A DNA stretch of 64,000 bases, from the NCBI GenBank assembly GCA_036583965.1, contig JAZBQD010000015.1, positions 84,331,309 through 84,395,308 of the forward strand. Reading direction: 5' to 3'. The position numbers and the translations under genes were made by a program. The stretch comes from Prunella strophiata (Eukaryota > Chordata > Aves > Passeriformes > Prunellidae). The notes under the pieces are model-generated. The model had not been told where the DNA came from and ran no database searches. It worked only from the letters and a program-made list of their open reading frames with translations. This document shows, piece after piece, positions 25,222 to 37,230 of the stretch; positions within the stretch are counted from its first letter, which is position 1, and each line of letters starts with the position of its first letter.

Positions 25222-25228
<7 letters not shown>

Positions 25229-25270
<42 letters not shown>
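25229..25270. repeat. (CA)15(TA)6 microsatellite
   Basis: Fifteen CA units (25229-25258) run directly into six TA units (25259-25270). Alternating purine-pyrimidine sequence continues imperfectly on both sides (about 25211-25310). Confidence 0.95.
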
Positions 25271-28200
25271 ATTTGTGAGTGTGTGTATGCACATGTATAC
25301 ACATATGTAAATAGCACAGACATGAATGATTACAAGCTGCAGCAAATGTATTACTGGCTTCTGGACAGTATCTATCAAAAATCAAGGTCTGTTGATAGAC
25401 AGGAGAAAAATTCCATTTCAGCCCTGTCTTCCACCCCAACTTTACCCAAATAAGTGGCTTTCTTTTCCAGATGTGTCCCTTTCCACTGTAGGCATGTTTT
25501 GGGTTTTTCTTGCCTTCTTTCCTCACAGATGTTGAAAGGGATCAGAGTCTTCTCATACATTCAAACCAAGATTCCAAACCATATATGTTTCATTTTCCAG
25601 AAACAAACAGAATTTAATTTTGTTTCCTATTGTCAGAGCTTGCTCTTTTATTCATGTGTGGTAAAGCCAATAAAATGATACACTGACAGTTTCAAAACAG
25701 GATTTATTTTTCTGTGTGTTTATAAACAAAGTGTTTTTGTTAGTGGCTGTATTTGCCAGCCACCATTGTTGTTCTATGCTTGGAAAATTACAAATTTACG
25801 TTTCTAAGCTTATTCCATAAGGAAAGTGTGTTTATATAATGGAAGCTTGGTTTCTGCTCTCATCTCCCATTCCAGAAGTTGAAGGTGTTAAGTACAATAC
25901 CCAGTGATATGAGATGCTGTATAAAAATGTGATAATTAAAGAACAGGCATGGATGTAGAGCTCTGCTTTATTTTTTGACTTTGTTTTCAGAACTGGGGGG
26001 AGGGCCTCTAGAGCTGAGCAGTTTTCCTATATATGCCTCACTAAAATAGTTTCAAATAACAGGAAAAGACAAACTTAGTTTTATATGTCTGTTTTCTAAC
26101 CATTTTTGGGGTTTTAGGTGTGACCAGAAAAAATACCTCTGATGAAGAAAGTGTGATTTTTTTTTTTCCTCCTCCAAATATCCAAAGAAGTAACCTTCCT
26201 TCTCCAAGTGTGAAAAAAAAAATCAAGAACAAAATTCTGCTGAGTTTCTCTCTCTCCAGTCCTTTTTAATCTCTACAATTATTCCAATTTATGATTGTGT
26301 ATTATCACTGTTTGTTCCTTCTAAAACTTTACAAGCTCTTTGAAGTAATCAGTATGAGTTTAGGGGTCACATGCATAGCCACTTAAACCTGTGCATTATG
26401 ATGGGAGAAATTTCTATTAAACTTTATGGTGGGTAGATGAAGGCTTGTAAGATTTTCAATTAACCTGAAGGATTAAAGCCTTACAGCTATTGTTCCTGCT
26501 TTGTGAGAGGTGAAGAAATGGTAACCTGTTCATTAGATATGGGTAGTATTTAAGCAGGAAAATAATTCTGTTTTCTCACTACTTTGGGGAGCAAATTACT
26601 AGTTACCTGTGAGGTTTTGACAGACACCAAAATAAAGGAAAGAACAATACTTACCCAAGGCCTGCATGAAGGATACTGGAATGAATAAATATCATGACAC
26701 TGGAAAATAGATGTACCAAAATAATATTTATTCTGGTTGACCATACATGTATATGCATAACATGTTAATCTGAGGCAAAACCCAGAAGGATTAAAAATTT
26801 GGGTGCTATGGGGTGACAGGGCAAGAACACCCCTGTGGTTTTGTTCTGGAAGCTTCTCCAGGAAGTGATTCAGAGGCGATGCCACAAGATTTTAAAAAAT
26901 CTTCTCATCAATTGATAGAAGGAAAACTTTGATTCTTCAGGATACTGAGTGTTTTGCTCCAATCTGATATAGCCATTAAGGAGACATTTAAAGTATTACA
27001 AAGATATTGAACAGTATAAATGCTTTGCTGGGTTGGTGTCAGGTCACACAGCAACTTAGGTGAGGAACTAGAGACTAGAGGATAATTAGAGGATTGAAAA
27101 ATATTGTAAATAAATGATGAAAGGCTGTGGCCAGAGATGGTAAGATGTTTATAAACAGTAGAAGGATGTGGTTATGTAGGAAAGTGTGCTCGCTCATTCT
27201 TATGCCTGTGTATGAGTTTCTTGTACTGAGAGAGAAGAAAATAGAATATAAAGCATAACTCAACTGGATTAAAAAGTTGAAAAGAAATAATGACACACGA
27301 GAACAGTGTGTCATTGATGCTATTTATTTTTAAATATTGGCATAATGCTCTAGGGGAAAAGAATATGAAAACCAAACAGAGTTTAATAGGGCATTAAACA
27401 TGTGTAATAAATATATAAGGGAGATGAAGTGGGTTAGAAAGAAGGTAAACCAGAAATTGGTTTATATTATTCTCTGAATTCTGAAAGGAGGAAGTGAAGA
27501 CTTTATCTCATTTTCAAATGTTGTTGTCTCTGTCTCTGCCTATTTGCACCTCACTGTGCTGTCTGATAACACCCTCTAGATGGTGATGGGGGATTCCAGC
27601 ATGTTGAATTTCTCCTGACTCCATGACTTAGAATAGATATCTGGTGTGGGTTTGGGTTTGGTTTTTTTAAAAAATATATATAAAGTTATTTTTGATGAAG
27701 TGTTGGCATAATTGTAGGTGGTGTTTGAGCCAGTGTAGATTTAAACACTTAGATGATAAAATCAAATACAGTCAAGAAGAAAATGGCTTGTTACCCTTTA
27801 CTTAAAACACTGCATGGATACTGGAGCCTTTATTTCATAAGGAGTTATGAGCACACAGCAGAATATTTCTAGGGAACTCATTTCTGGTAGGGATTATGTA
27901 AGTTTTGACTTGGCTTTTCTTTGGTTTGCACGCCTGTGTTTCTCAATAGCAGGACACTGTTTCAGAGCTCTGCAGTTTCCTTTTCTTAGCACAGCTAAGA
28001 GCCACTACTTAAGCTCTCTGGTAAAGTGAAAAAAATGCAATCCTTACACCAGAGAGCGCTAGGATTTCTTTGATTTGGAAATAGTTGCAGCTGCTCTGTT
28101 TGGAAAAAACTAAACAACCCATCACCCCCACATACCTGCTAGGAAAAATAGATTGCCATTTAAAGAGTTTCTTTGGCTTGTCATATGTAAGAATGGAAGT

Positions 28201-28529
28201 CAGCACATAATTGTTTGTTTGTGTTTTTTTTTTTTTTAACTTTTCTTTTTGAAAACTGAAATCTTGATTATTTTTAAAAATACTGAAAGAAAAAAGTTGA
28301 GTAGTCATCCTTCCTCTTAAAAATACCAAGGTATTTTGAAACATTCTGCTGGACACAAAGCATATGGCATTATTTCTTTAATCTATTTTTTGGGGTGGGG
28401 ACGTGTTGCTTTGCTTTTTGTTAAAGATGGTATTGTTGCTCAGGCTTACTGTTAACCATGCTTTAGAGGAAATAGTGGCCAACAAAAGGAGATGGAAACC
28501 TGATTATTGCATTATTATTGCAGTGTTTT

Positions 28530-29490
28530 TGTGATGCTACAATCCCTTTATCATCTCTGCGGCCCTTTCCTGGGCTTTACTTGGAAGCCCAGTGTTGGAC
28601 ACAGCAGTCCAGGTGTGGCCTTACTGGTACTGAGCAGAGGGGAAGGATCAGCTCCCTTGGCCCACTGGCAGTGGCCTTCCTAATGCAGTTCAGGATGCTC
28701 TAGGTCTTTCTTGGTGTGACTGGCTCACAGTCAGCTTGTTATCCATCTGGACCATCAGTTCTTTTCCTGCAAAACTGCTGCCCTGCTAGCCAGACCCCAG
28801 CGTACCAGTGCTTGAGGTTAATCGTCCCCAGGAGCAGGATTTTGCTGTTTGTTGAACTTGCTGATGTTCCTGTTGGCCCATTTTCTCAGTCTGTAGTGGT
28901 CCCTCTGAATGGCACCACATTCATTCAGTTTATCAACAATGCTTCCCAGTTTTGTGTCATCTGTAAATTTCTACTTGGTCATGAATGGAGATGTTAAAAT
29001 AGTATTGGACCCCATATGACCCCTGGGGCACACTGCTGGTGACCAGCCTCTAGATGGACTGTGTGCAGCTGAGAACAATCTCCCAAGGGTGACGGTTCAG
29101 CCTGTGTCCAGTCCACCTCACTGTCCACCACTGCTTACCACTTGGTCACTTTCTTTATGAATATGTCCTGGGAGACACTGTCAAAAGCCCTACTAAAGTC
29201 AGGACCAACGTATGTCCACTTCTCTCATCTGCCAAGACAAAAATCTCTTTATGGAAGGCTAAAAGGTGTATCAGATATGATTTCCCCTTCATAAATTCAA
29301 TCTGAAGGCTCCTAATCACCTTCACATGTTTTGGAAGTTATTTCCAAGATCACTTTTTTGAATACCTTCTCAGGTGATTGAGGTGAGCCTGACTGGTTTG
29401 TAGTTCCCCAGATCCTCCTTCTTGACCTTCGTGAAAATAGGAGTGACAGGTTTTCTCCCATCTCTGTTTTCAGCTAAACTTACTTAGGGA
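28530..29490 (-). mobile_element. Decayed CR1 LINE ORF2 fragment (reverse transcriptase), antisense
   Basis: This is the longest transposon remnant in the window. Read on the minus strand, three conserved CR1 reverse-transcriptase blocks appear in the right order. They are NYKPVRL at 29405-29385 (family form NYRPVSL), VPQGS within about 29010-29040 (family form GVPQGSVLGP), and FTDDTKLG at 28967-28944, where the family has FADDTKLGG. The catalytic aspartate pair is kept, but stops and frame breaks elsewhere mean no intact protein. Sequence downstream of the RT core follows toward 28530. Open frames on the plus strand here, such as 28716-28997, are shadows of the element. It is antisense to FARS2. 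Confidence 0.88.
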
Positions 29491-31289
29491 AAACCTTTAG
29501 AGTGCAGTTTCCATTTTATGATGTGCCTTGCTTGTTATTTTTATAAAGATACTTAATTTAGATACCGCAAATAATATTTTTTGCTGATTTTAACTTTACT
29601 AAATGTTGATCAAATCTTCATTTTAGGGCTTAAATATAAATAAGGCCATATGCTAAAAGTAGTGTACTATATCTTGTTAATTTTATCCTCACTTCCACTT
29701 CATTAGCTGAAACCAGCCCAGGTTAATTGAGACTGGGAACTCTATTCCAGACTACCATCTTTAGAGAGTAATCAGGTTTCCTGAGAGAATCACTTGAAGA
29801 TTGTTAGGGAGGACCCTTGCAAAGGCCTTCCTTTGATGCACGCCAGAAATCATTTATGTGAGCTAGCAGCTCCCTACTCCCCATCAGTATGAAACTTAGC
29901 AATTTTTCTGGTCATGGGAGGGGGGGCTTGAAGATTGGTGTGAGGAAACCAGGACATCAGTCAAGGTGAATTGATTTAAATAATAATTAAAAATGAATTC
30001 TTTAAAGGAATAGAGAAGCTTTTTGTACATTATATGTTGTTTTCCTTGAAAATGCTTAGTTTTCACCATTTGGAAAAAAGTGAAATTAGTTGCTTGGTAA
30101 GTAAATATTAGTGCTGTATGCTAAAGTAAGCTTTTTTTTTTTTTTTTTTTTGCATTTTTAAGCAGTTATACAGTCTAACACAAATATAGCTGGTTTCTTA
30201 ATATTTACACATTCTAATTTTATAAGATAATGATTGATGTATTTCCTGTTTACCAGCTAATAATTAATTTTAATTTGGGACATTTTGATGGAAATTTGAG
30301 TTCAATTAAAAATACAGAAACCAAACAGTATGCACTTTCCCCCAAAACCATAATTCACATGGAAAACTACTGAATAGGTGAAACAAAGGCAGTATCTTTA
30401 TTGAATGAAGCAGAATGTTTTTGGATATTGTGTTCTTTTAGTTTTTATAATTAATGAATGTCATCTTGAGCAGGAAAGGTACAGGTGGTTTCAGTCTTAC
30501 AAGATAATTATGATTTTTCTTCTGGAAAAGTTAGGCATAAAATATGAAGTGGCAAAAAGGTGTTTATATTATCTTCCATGTTTTTTAGAGTCATTTTGAT
30601 CTATGGTTTATTGCAATAATCAGGTATTTCCAGATGTAAGCAGGTGCTTGTTTTACTATACAGGAAATTAGTGTTCCTCAGCTTTGTTCTTTATACAGCT
30701 CTGTTTTGTTGATGGATTTAAGTACTGAATACTTTTTTTTTTTGGCTCTTAGTTTTTGATGAAAGAAAAATACAAAGAAACTTTATAAGGACTGTATTGG
30801 TGTTGCTCCTTTTTTTGTGAGTTTTATGAGATAAGGACTGTGTATGTATGTGCACAGCTTAGAATATAGTTCAGGTTTCAACACAGAATTTGATTTGGGA
30901 TTCCTCCATTCTAATAATAATTGCTCTAAGTGAAGGGAGGAACAGATTCTTAGTCTGCCTCAGGCAGATTAAGAGAATTTTTTATTTAAGTTCCACCTTG
31001 TCTGCTGTTTGCAAGTAAGGAGACACCTTTTCATTGTTTGGGTCTCTGATGCCTGGGCCAGCAGGTCTCTCCCTTCACCTCTGAGCTGCTCATCCTCCAA
31101 TGTACCTGGACAGACAGCAGGAAAGAAGCTGCAGGATCTTCTCTTCTAGTTACATTGGGAGAAATCAAAGGCTACCTCTGACTTCATGCCATCTGAAATT
31201 CAGACCAGTCTATCTGTTTCCTGGGACACACTGCATGCAGTCAAACCTCAAGATGATCCAGCTGTCAGGAGGAATCAATAACGACTGAA
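29491..31289. other. Intron 1 stretch without a recognised gene
   Basis: AT-rich intron with a 20-base T tract at 30132-30151. Nothing else was recognised. Confidence 0.6.
30132..30151. repeat. (T)20 homopolymer
   Basis: Twenty consecutive T, with no identifiable retrocopy attached. Confidence 0.95.
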
Positions 31290-31700
31290 GCAATTGGTTG
31301 CTGTGACTGTTGCAACATGATTGCTTTCCATGCTGTTTTACTGCCTTATTCTGTAGGCACACAGCTTGTGGTGATTGGGAGTGGGGCTGTGGCTGAGCCT
31401 CGTCCCTAATGGGCTACAGCTGTGAAAAGCAGGTGACCAATATTAAAGGTAAGGAGACAAGGAGTGCTGAGGTGCAGTGACCAATCACAGAAGGGAACAG
31501 AGGGCACACAGGTGTAAGGCATGTACTATGAGGAGTATAAAAGGTTGGGCTAAAGAAGCAGAAGGGTGGATGCTTGCAGTCTTCTGATGTGGTATGGTGT
31601 TGCTCTGTATGGGCAGGTGCTTTCTGATGTTGTATGGTGATACTCTGTGTGTCGTGGCTGTCTCAACTGTGGTATATGCTGTGATATTTTTCTGGTGATG
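31290..31700 (+). promoter_or_regulatory. TATA/CCAAT promoter-like element, possible solo LTR
   Basis: A consensus TATA box (TATAAAAGG, 31536-31544) is preceded by two CCAAT boxes at 31437-31441 and 31481-31485, about 95 and 51 bp upstream of it. This is textbook RNA polymerase II promoter spacing and would predict a start near 31565-31570. Base composition is richer in G than the surrounding intron. A 40-bp imperfect tandem duplication follows at 31583-31662. Retroviral LTR U3 regions have this architecture, but I could not identify matching TG/CA ends, a target-site duplication or internal viral sequence. An intronic lncRNA promoter is the alternative. Boundaries are approximate. Confidence 0.45.
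31583..31662. repeat. 40-bp imperfect tandem duplication
   Basis: Copies start at 31583 (tctgatgtggtatggtgttg) and 31623 (tctgatgttgtatggtgata). The first 29 or so positions match well and the rest is diverged. It lies directly downstream of the TATA element. Confidence 0.75.
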
Positions 31701-34700
31701 AATTAGGCCTAAGATGCTTAGGGGTAAATTAAGAATTGTAAAGTGTAAGTGTATGGCTCTGTAAATCTGCCTCAGAATGTGCAGTGTCTGAGAGGTTAAT
31801 ATAATATATAACAGTTGATGGAAGTGCTGACAGCTCACATAGTAAAATAACTTCTAAGAGCTATCTGCAAACTTAATTTTGTTGCTAACCAAAACATCTG
31901 ATTTATTTTCATGACTGTAATGTGCAAGTAAAGTTAAATTATTTGAAGAGGCAAAATCTGTGATATTTGGGGTTTGTTATGGAAGCCTTGTAGCCTTTAA
32001 ATCAATTTAATAGCAATATCCAATATTGTTTGCTAAAGCAGGTGTATTGCATGTTTTTGTTACACGTGTGCAGGTGGAATGTTTTTGTTACCTTAGCAGT
32101 ATTTCTCATCTGTTTTAAATAGCTTGCTGTGGTTTGAAAATATGTTAATGTGTACTCTGAACATTTCAACTTCAATATGAAAAGAAAAAAAAGTTTTACG
32201 CCTTTGATATTTAATACTTTTATTCACAATGAAATGAATCAGCCATTGCAAAACTAGTTGCTAGAGAAGGCAACATCATTCTGCAGTTACTAAGCTTTCC
32301 ACTTCTGTCTGAAGGCACATCCTTTACCCAGACCTGTGAAGTCTGTAGTTTTCTTTTCAACTGTAGTTTTTTGTTAATTTTTTTTTTTTGACAGAACAAA
32401 CATGAATTGTTATTCTGCAAACCAGTAACATGGTTATCCTTTTGAGATGACTGCTGAATGACTCTGCCAACTGGTGTGTTCCTATACACACAAACATGCC
32501 TTCATGCTTTTGAATGATGGAGATTGTGAAGGGAATGAGGACTTAATTTGGGAAAAGATTCTTAGAAATTTCTGGACATGTAGGACCTGATTGTGTAGTT
32601 TCCTCTACAAATAGAAGGCCTTTGGCTTTGCTAACTGCTTTCATTAAGCCATTAACTGGTATGCTTTTAAACAGATACATTTTCTACAGACGTGTTCAAT
32701 ACTGGTGATACTGGTGCAGCCAAATGTGACATGCAGGAAGAACTGAGCTGATTAAATTAACAGATGCTATTCAGATGGTAAAAGACTGTTCTAAACTCTG
32801 CTCTGGCACTTTTCAACAAGTGCATGAAAAAGGAAATGAACAGTTTTATTGAACAAGTAGTTTGTCAGCTTTTAATGTAAATTGTTATTACTCTGCAACA
32901 CTAATGCTGCTTCATCGTCTGTCAGTATGTCTTTTGCGGGCTAGACTTCTTCAGTACTGCTAAAATCAGTGTGGCTGTGCAGTTCATTCTCACAAATAAA
33001 TGAGAAGATGCAAGAGGGGGAGAAGGGTGTCTATGACAGTTTTGTCAAATGAAGGCAGATGTCCTTCCTTTCTTTCCCTCCAGTTTCTTGTCCTTACTGT
33101 TCTAAAGTTTACTTAAGGAATTGGCAAAAGAAGGTTTTGCATGAAATTTTTAAGTGTTGAATTGTTATGTAATTTTTCATTAATTCACCAGCAGAGACCA
33201 AAAAACCTAAAAGAATCTGTACATCACTTAAGGCAAAAAATTATAGGATGATGATCTCTTCTTTCAAAAGAGAAGTAATAGTAGAATCATTCTATAAAGT
33301 GGCAAGTTTAATCTGGGAGTATCCATTATTCCATGGAGTCCACCATTGAAAGGGGAAATGTATTAGGAGATCTGTTAAAAGTCCTTTTCAGTTTAGATTG
33401 CTGTAGTCATGGACTGGTGTTCACAGGTGAAAAAAACTTTTTCCATTTTCTGCAGACTCTATTGTAGGTGCTTCAAGCAGGGACAATTATTTTGCAAGTT
33501 GGTGTCATCTTAATGTGCAGAAGAAGTGGTTTCATGATTTAAAATTGTAAGAAAAAAAATCTATTTTAGGTTAAAATCTGTGGATTATTCCTCCCCCCTC
33601 ACCTTTTGCCATTGGCATGAAACTCTTCCTTTGCAGACAAATTATATGATTTAAGTTGTTGTTCTCTGTGGAATATAAGGATGTGAGTTCTCATTAACTT
33701 TTTCCTGGGTTGTGCACATGCCTACAGCTCCAGAAAAGGGCATGATGAAGTGTGGTAGATCAGACAGTACTTGGCCAGCTTCAGGTTTGTCCTTGAGCTT
33801 GTATTCCTGTAGAATCAAGCATGAATCTAATTGAAACTCCAGTAATTAAAATACAGTCAAAAGATTGATGCAACAAGACTTTAGGGTGAGTCTTAACTTC
33901 TTTGGGGTTTCAGAAGGTTTAGAAATTATATTGCTCAGAGCTTAATTTTTCTTGAGTGTAATATTAGCTTCATTTTCACCCTGTGTTGGTAGCCCCTGGA
34001 AGCCTTGTGCATTGACATGCTGAGCAGAGCTGAGAGAGTTTATGATTTTAAGAGAGTGAAAAACAAGCAGAGTCTAAGATTATGCCAAGACAGACTTGGC
34101 AGGGGAAAAAGGGAATGGTTGATTATCAAATGGAGACCTGAGACCCTGTGTGACCTGTGAACAAGTACCCCCAGCATGACATATATAATTAAGATTTTTG
34201 ACAGCAGAATGATGATGACTTATGTCATAAAGTCTGAAAGTTTTACCATCAGTTCTATACAGTAGTTTGTATGGCAACTGTTGTTGCTTGTGAGTCGTAA
34301 GTAGTGGTCTTAAGATCTTATCACTAAAATTTTATGCTATACACTCACCACTGAGTTTGATATACTGTACACCAAAAACGTTCTACAGAAAAGTTTATTT
34401 ACTAACAGTTGAGAGGGTTTTGCATTTTTACTGTAGGTAGTTTTCATTTTCTGCATCTGTAAATCTACTCTTTAGTTATTTCATTGCTGTATATAGTCAA
34501 GAAAGGAAGATATTTTAATACACACGTAAAAAAAGCCTGTAAGAATTATTTGTAGTGAAGTTCAGTATCTAAACAAAGTGCACCTAAGATTTAGTGCCTT
34601 GAAACTTTGCAGTTTATAGGAAACTTTACAGGAAATAAAACGCATGTGCTCTGCAGTGGATGAAAGCTGATAACTTTTCCCATATGAAAAATAGGGATTT

Positions 34701-37142
34701 TAAAACAGATGCATGATTTAAAACATTATAAACATGATTATAATGTTATGTTGCTTGTCCTGCTCCAAAAGTTAGAATAATTCTGGAAGAGGAAAGCCTT
34801 AACTTTAATGGTTATAAAAAAAAAAAAACACACACACACAAAACATTCCTGAGTTGTTTGCTTTAGCAGTTAAGAAGTAATCTGCTTGCCAAGTGACTGC
34901 TTTTCTATCACTGGTATATGCAATTTAGAAAAGGACTGTTCTACTTCACAGAACTGATAGAGTGGAGGAGAGAAAGGGATTGCTTTCTCTTGTGGATGTG
35001 TTTGTGATGGATACCCTTCACATTCTGTTTGTGTTTCTAATGGAAAAATCAGTGGTAAATCCACCAGGAGAAGAGACAAAAACATGTTGGAGAGCATATT
35101 GGAAATGCTTTTGATGCTGTTGATTGCATTGTTAGTTTCCACTCACCTGGCTTCATTCAAGGAAAGGTTATGTGTGCTAACATATGTATTTTATTATTAA
35201 GTCTGTCATGGAGCTCTCTGTCCTGCAAAATGTGTTAAATAGTTGTGTGGGATTTTTCATGCTTGGGGGTTTAAAATTTTTTTCTGTACTTGGTTTCTTT
35301 ACTGAAAAAAAGGAAAGTTGATTCCAAGCTGCTTTATAAGAAGGCCTGTTATCCTATTCTTTATCTTGCCATGACATTCTCTACTGTTATTGGTAAGATG
35401 CTGTATTACCCAGTGTAGTAGATTCTGTGATTATATAGAAGTGCACCCTGAAACGTCCTCCTCACTGGGAGAAGCACTCTGTGACATGCAGTGAGAAGAA
35501 TTCCACCTTAGGAATTACAGTTTTAGATTTTTCAGTTGTTCCTAAAATTTGTCTTCAGATGACTTAGAGGTATTTGAAACACATAAAAATACTAAATGTG
35601 TTGGTCCATACCATGTATTTGACATCTTGCATGACTTTTCTATGGTTTTGAGCATTTTTCAAGAGGATGCAGCTGCTACTCAAGTGACATACTGTTAAAA
35701 AAAGGTCTTTGCCTAATGACACAGGATACATAAAGGAAAATAACTTTTTTTTCTCTGCTTCTGCTAGTGTTCACCTGTATTACCTTCTTTTTTGCCCTGA
35801 AATAAAGTAGTATTGATGGTGAAGAGTCATTTCTGAATCACTTGGGTGTGAACATCAGCTGTAATTAGTTAGGAGACATTTCTGTTTGTATCTTACAGTG
35901 ATGGGTAAAAGTGAAAGCCTTGTGAATAAATTCAACTATGTTCCTTGCACTTCTATGTGAATCTGCTTAGAGGTGTTGCAGTAACAAATTACAAATTAAA
36001 AACCTTATTACTTTAAGAAAAGGAGAAATATTTTATTTTCAAGTCCTTCAAGCAGTAAAGTCACAAGCATCATACAGGTTTGTGTTGTGCTTAATGTTTA
36101 ATCTCACTGTAGTGAGGAGTGCAGTCAAGATGAAATGTAAGTAAAGAAAAGCATTTGGATAGGGGGAGGAGATGACCTTCCCAAAGTTATTTTATGTTTC
36201 GGTAATATCAGCTGAAATATTAACTCTTGAGTATTGTGTTCAGTTTCAATCCCTTTATTCTCTAAAATGTGATTGAAGAGAAATTAGTAGAAGTTTTTCA
36301 AGAACCAAAATAATGGAAATGATCACTTCTGTATGAAGGAATACTGAAAAAAGCAATTAAAACATCATAATATGTATGACTGCAGTTTGAAGAATGGAGT
36401 AAAAATAGTATCTTGTCAGCTCAGTATGATTTCCATGGATGTTTCTGGTACAATCCATTAATTTCAGTGGAAATTTTTACCTAGACCACCTAGAAATCCT
36501 ACAAGAGTAGCATGAAATTATGAATGGAAAAGCCTAATCCATATGGATTTTCCTGCCTGTCCTCTGCCATGAAACAAGATGAAGGGAATAATTGAAATAC
36601 CACCATAATGCATTCTAGGTAAACCAGGTAGCATTGTTCCAGCACACAATTAGCAGCTGGTGTCTGAATGGCCACTGCAGTTTGTCTACCATCATATTTC
36701 CATCTATACAAAAAACTGCTGAGAAATTTTGTTGTAATAGGGAAGGAACAGTGTTGTGTTGTTTACTGATAGTACAGAGCTAACTGTGGCTGTCAGTGAG
36801 CACTCAAACTTTCTTTTTAAAAATTGCTGTGAATGTTTGTACTTTTGCCAGTTAATCTGAGAGTAGGAATGCCAATGAGGAGAATAAAATATGGAAAATA
36901 ATGCTGTGTTTTATATAGCACCTGCCATACTCTAGAATGTTAAAGCACTTACTAAATAGATGCTGAGATGGATAAAATATGACAGTGCCTATAAGCAAAT
37001 ATATCACCTGCTAAGCTTTCAGCAATATAACTGGCATAAAGCCATGAGCACCATTAAAACTGCTACTGAAAGAAAGACTTGGCTAGACCTCTAAGGAATA
37101 AGCCCTTAATATGTGCTTCATTAAAAAAAAATTGTGATAATG
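31701..37142. other. Intron 1 stretch without a recognised gene
   Basis: AT-rich intron with an A/CA simple repeat at 34816-34840. Minus-strand open frames around 32220-32489 and 34870-35142 have no recognisable product, and the second starts with GTG rather than ATG. Confidence 0.55.
34816..34840. repeat. (A)13(CA)6 simple repeat
   Basis: Thirteen A followed by six CA dinucleotides, in AT-rich intron. Confidence 0.9.
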
Positions 37143-37230
37143 ATCATAGAAATTATAACAAACCACAATAAGACTGGAAAGACCTTGAGATGCTGACTAG
37201 TCTGGCCCCCAAAGCAGGTTGAATTTTACA
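37143..37230 (-). mobile_element. Old CR1-like 3' end remnant
   Basis: The plus strand reads atcatagaaattataaca, then agactggaaagaccttgaga and tgctgactagtctggccc, a degenerate form of the antisense CR1 terminus. It is short and diverged, so the call is tentative. Confidence 0.5.

Larger units (their letters stand above)
21936..28529. other. Intron 1 stretch without a recognised gene
   Basis: AT-rich intron containing a palindrome (22529-22546), a 19-bp tandem duplication (22857-22894) and a CA/TA microsatellite (25229-25270). A region open on both strands at 23680-23997 is described among the findings. No exon was recognised. Confidence 0.55.

Noticed and set aside
28518..28997. Plus-strand open frames of 61 and 93 codons
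   Set aside because: They lie on the antisense strand of the CR1 reverse-transcriptase fragment and are repeat shadows.
35143..35153. Strong splice donor consensus on the minus strand (CCAG then GTGAGT)
   Set aside because: No matching acceptor or conserved coding exon could be found beside it, and the adjacent open frame begins with GTG. Single donor matches are common by chance.
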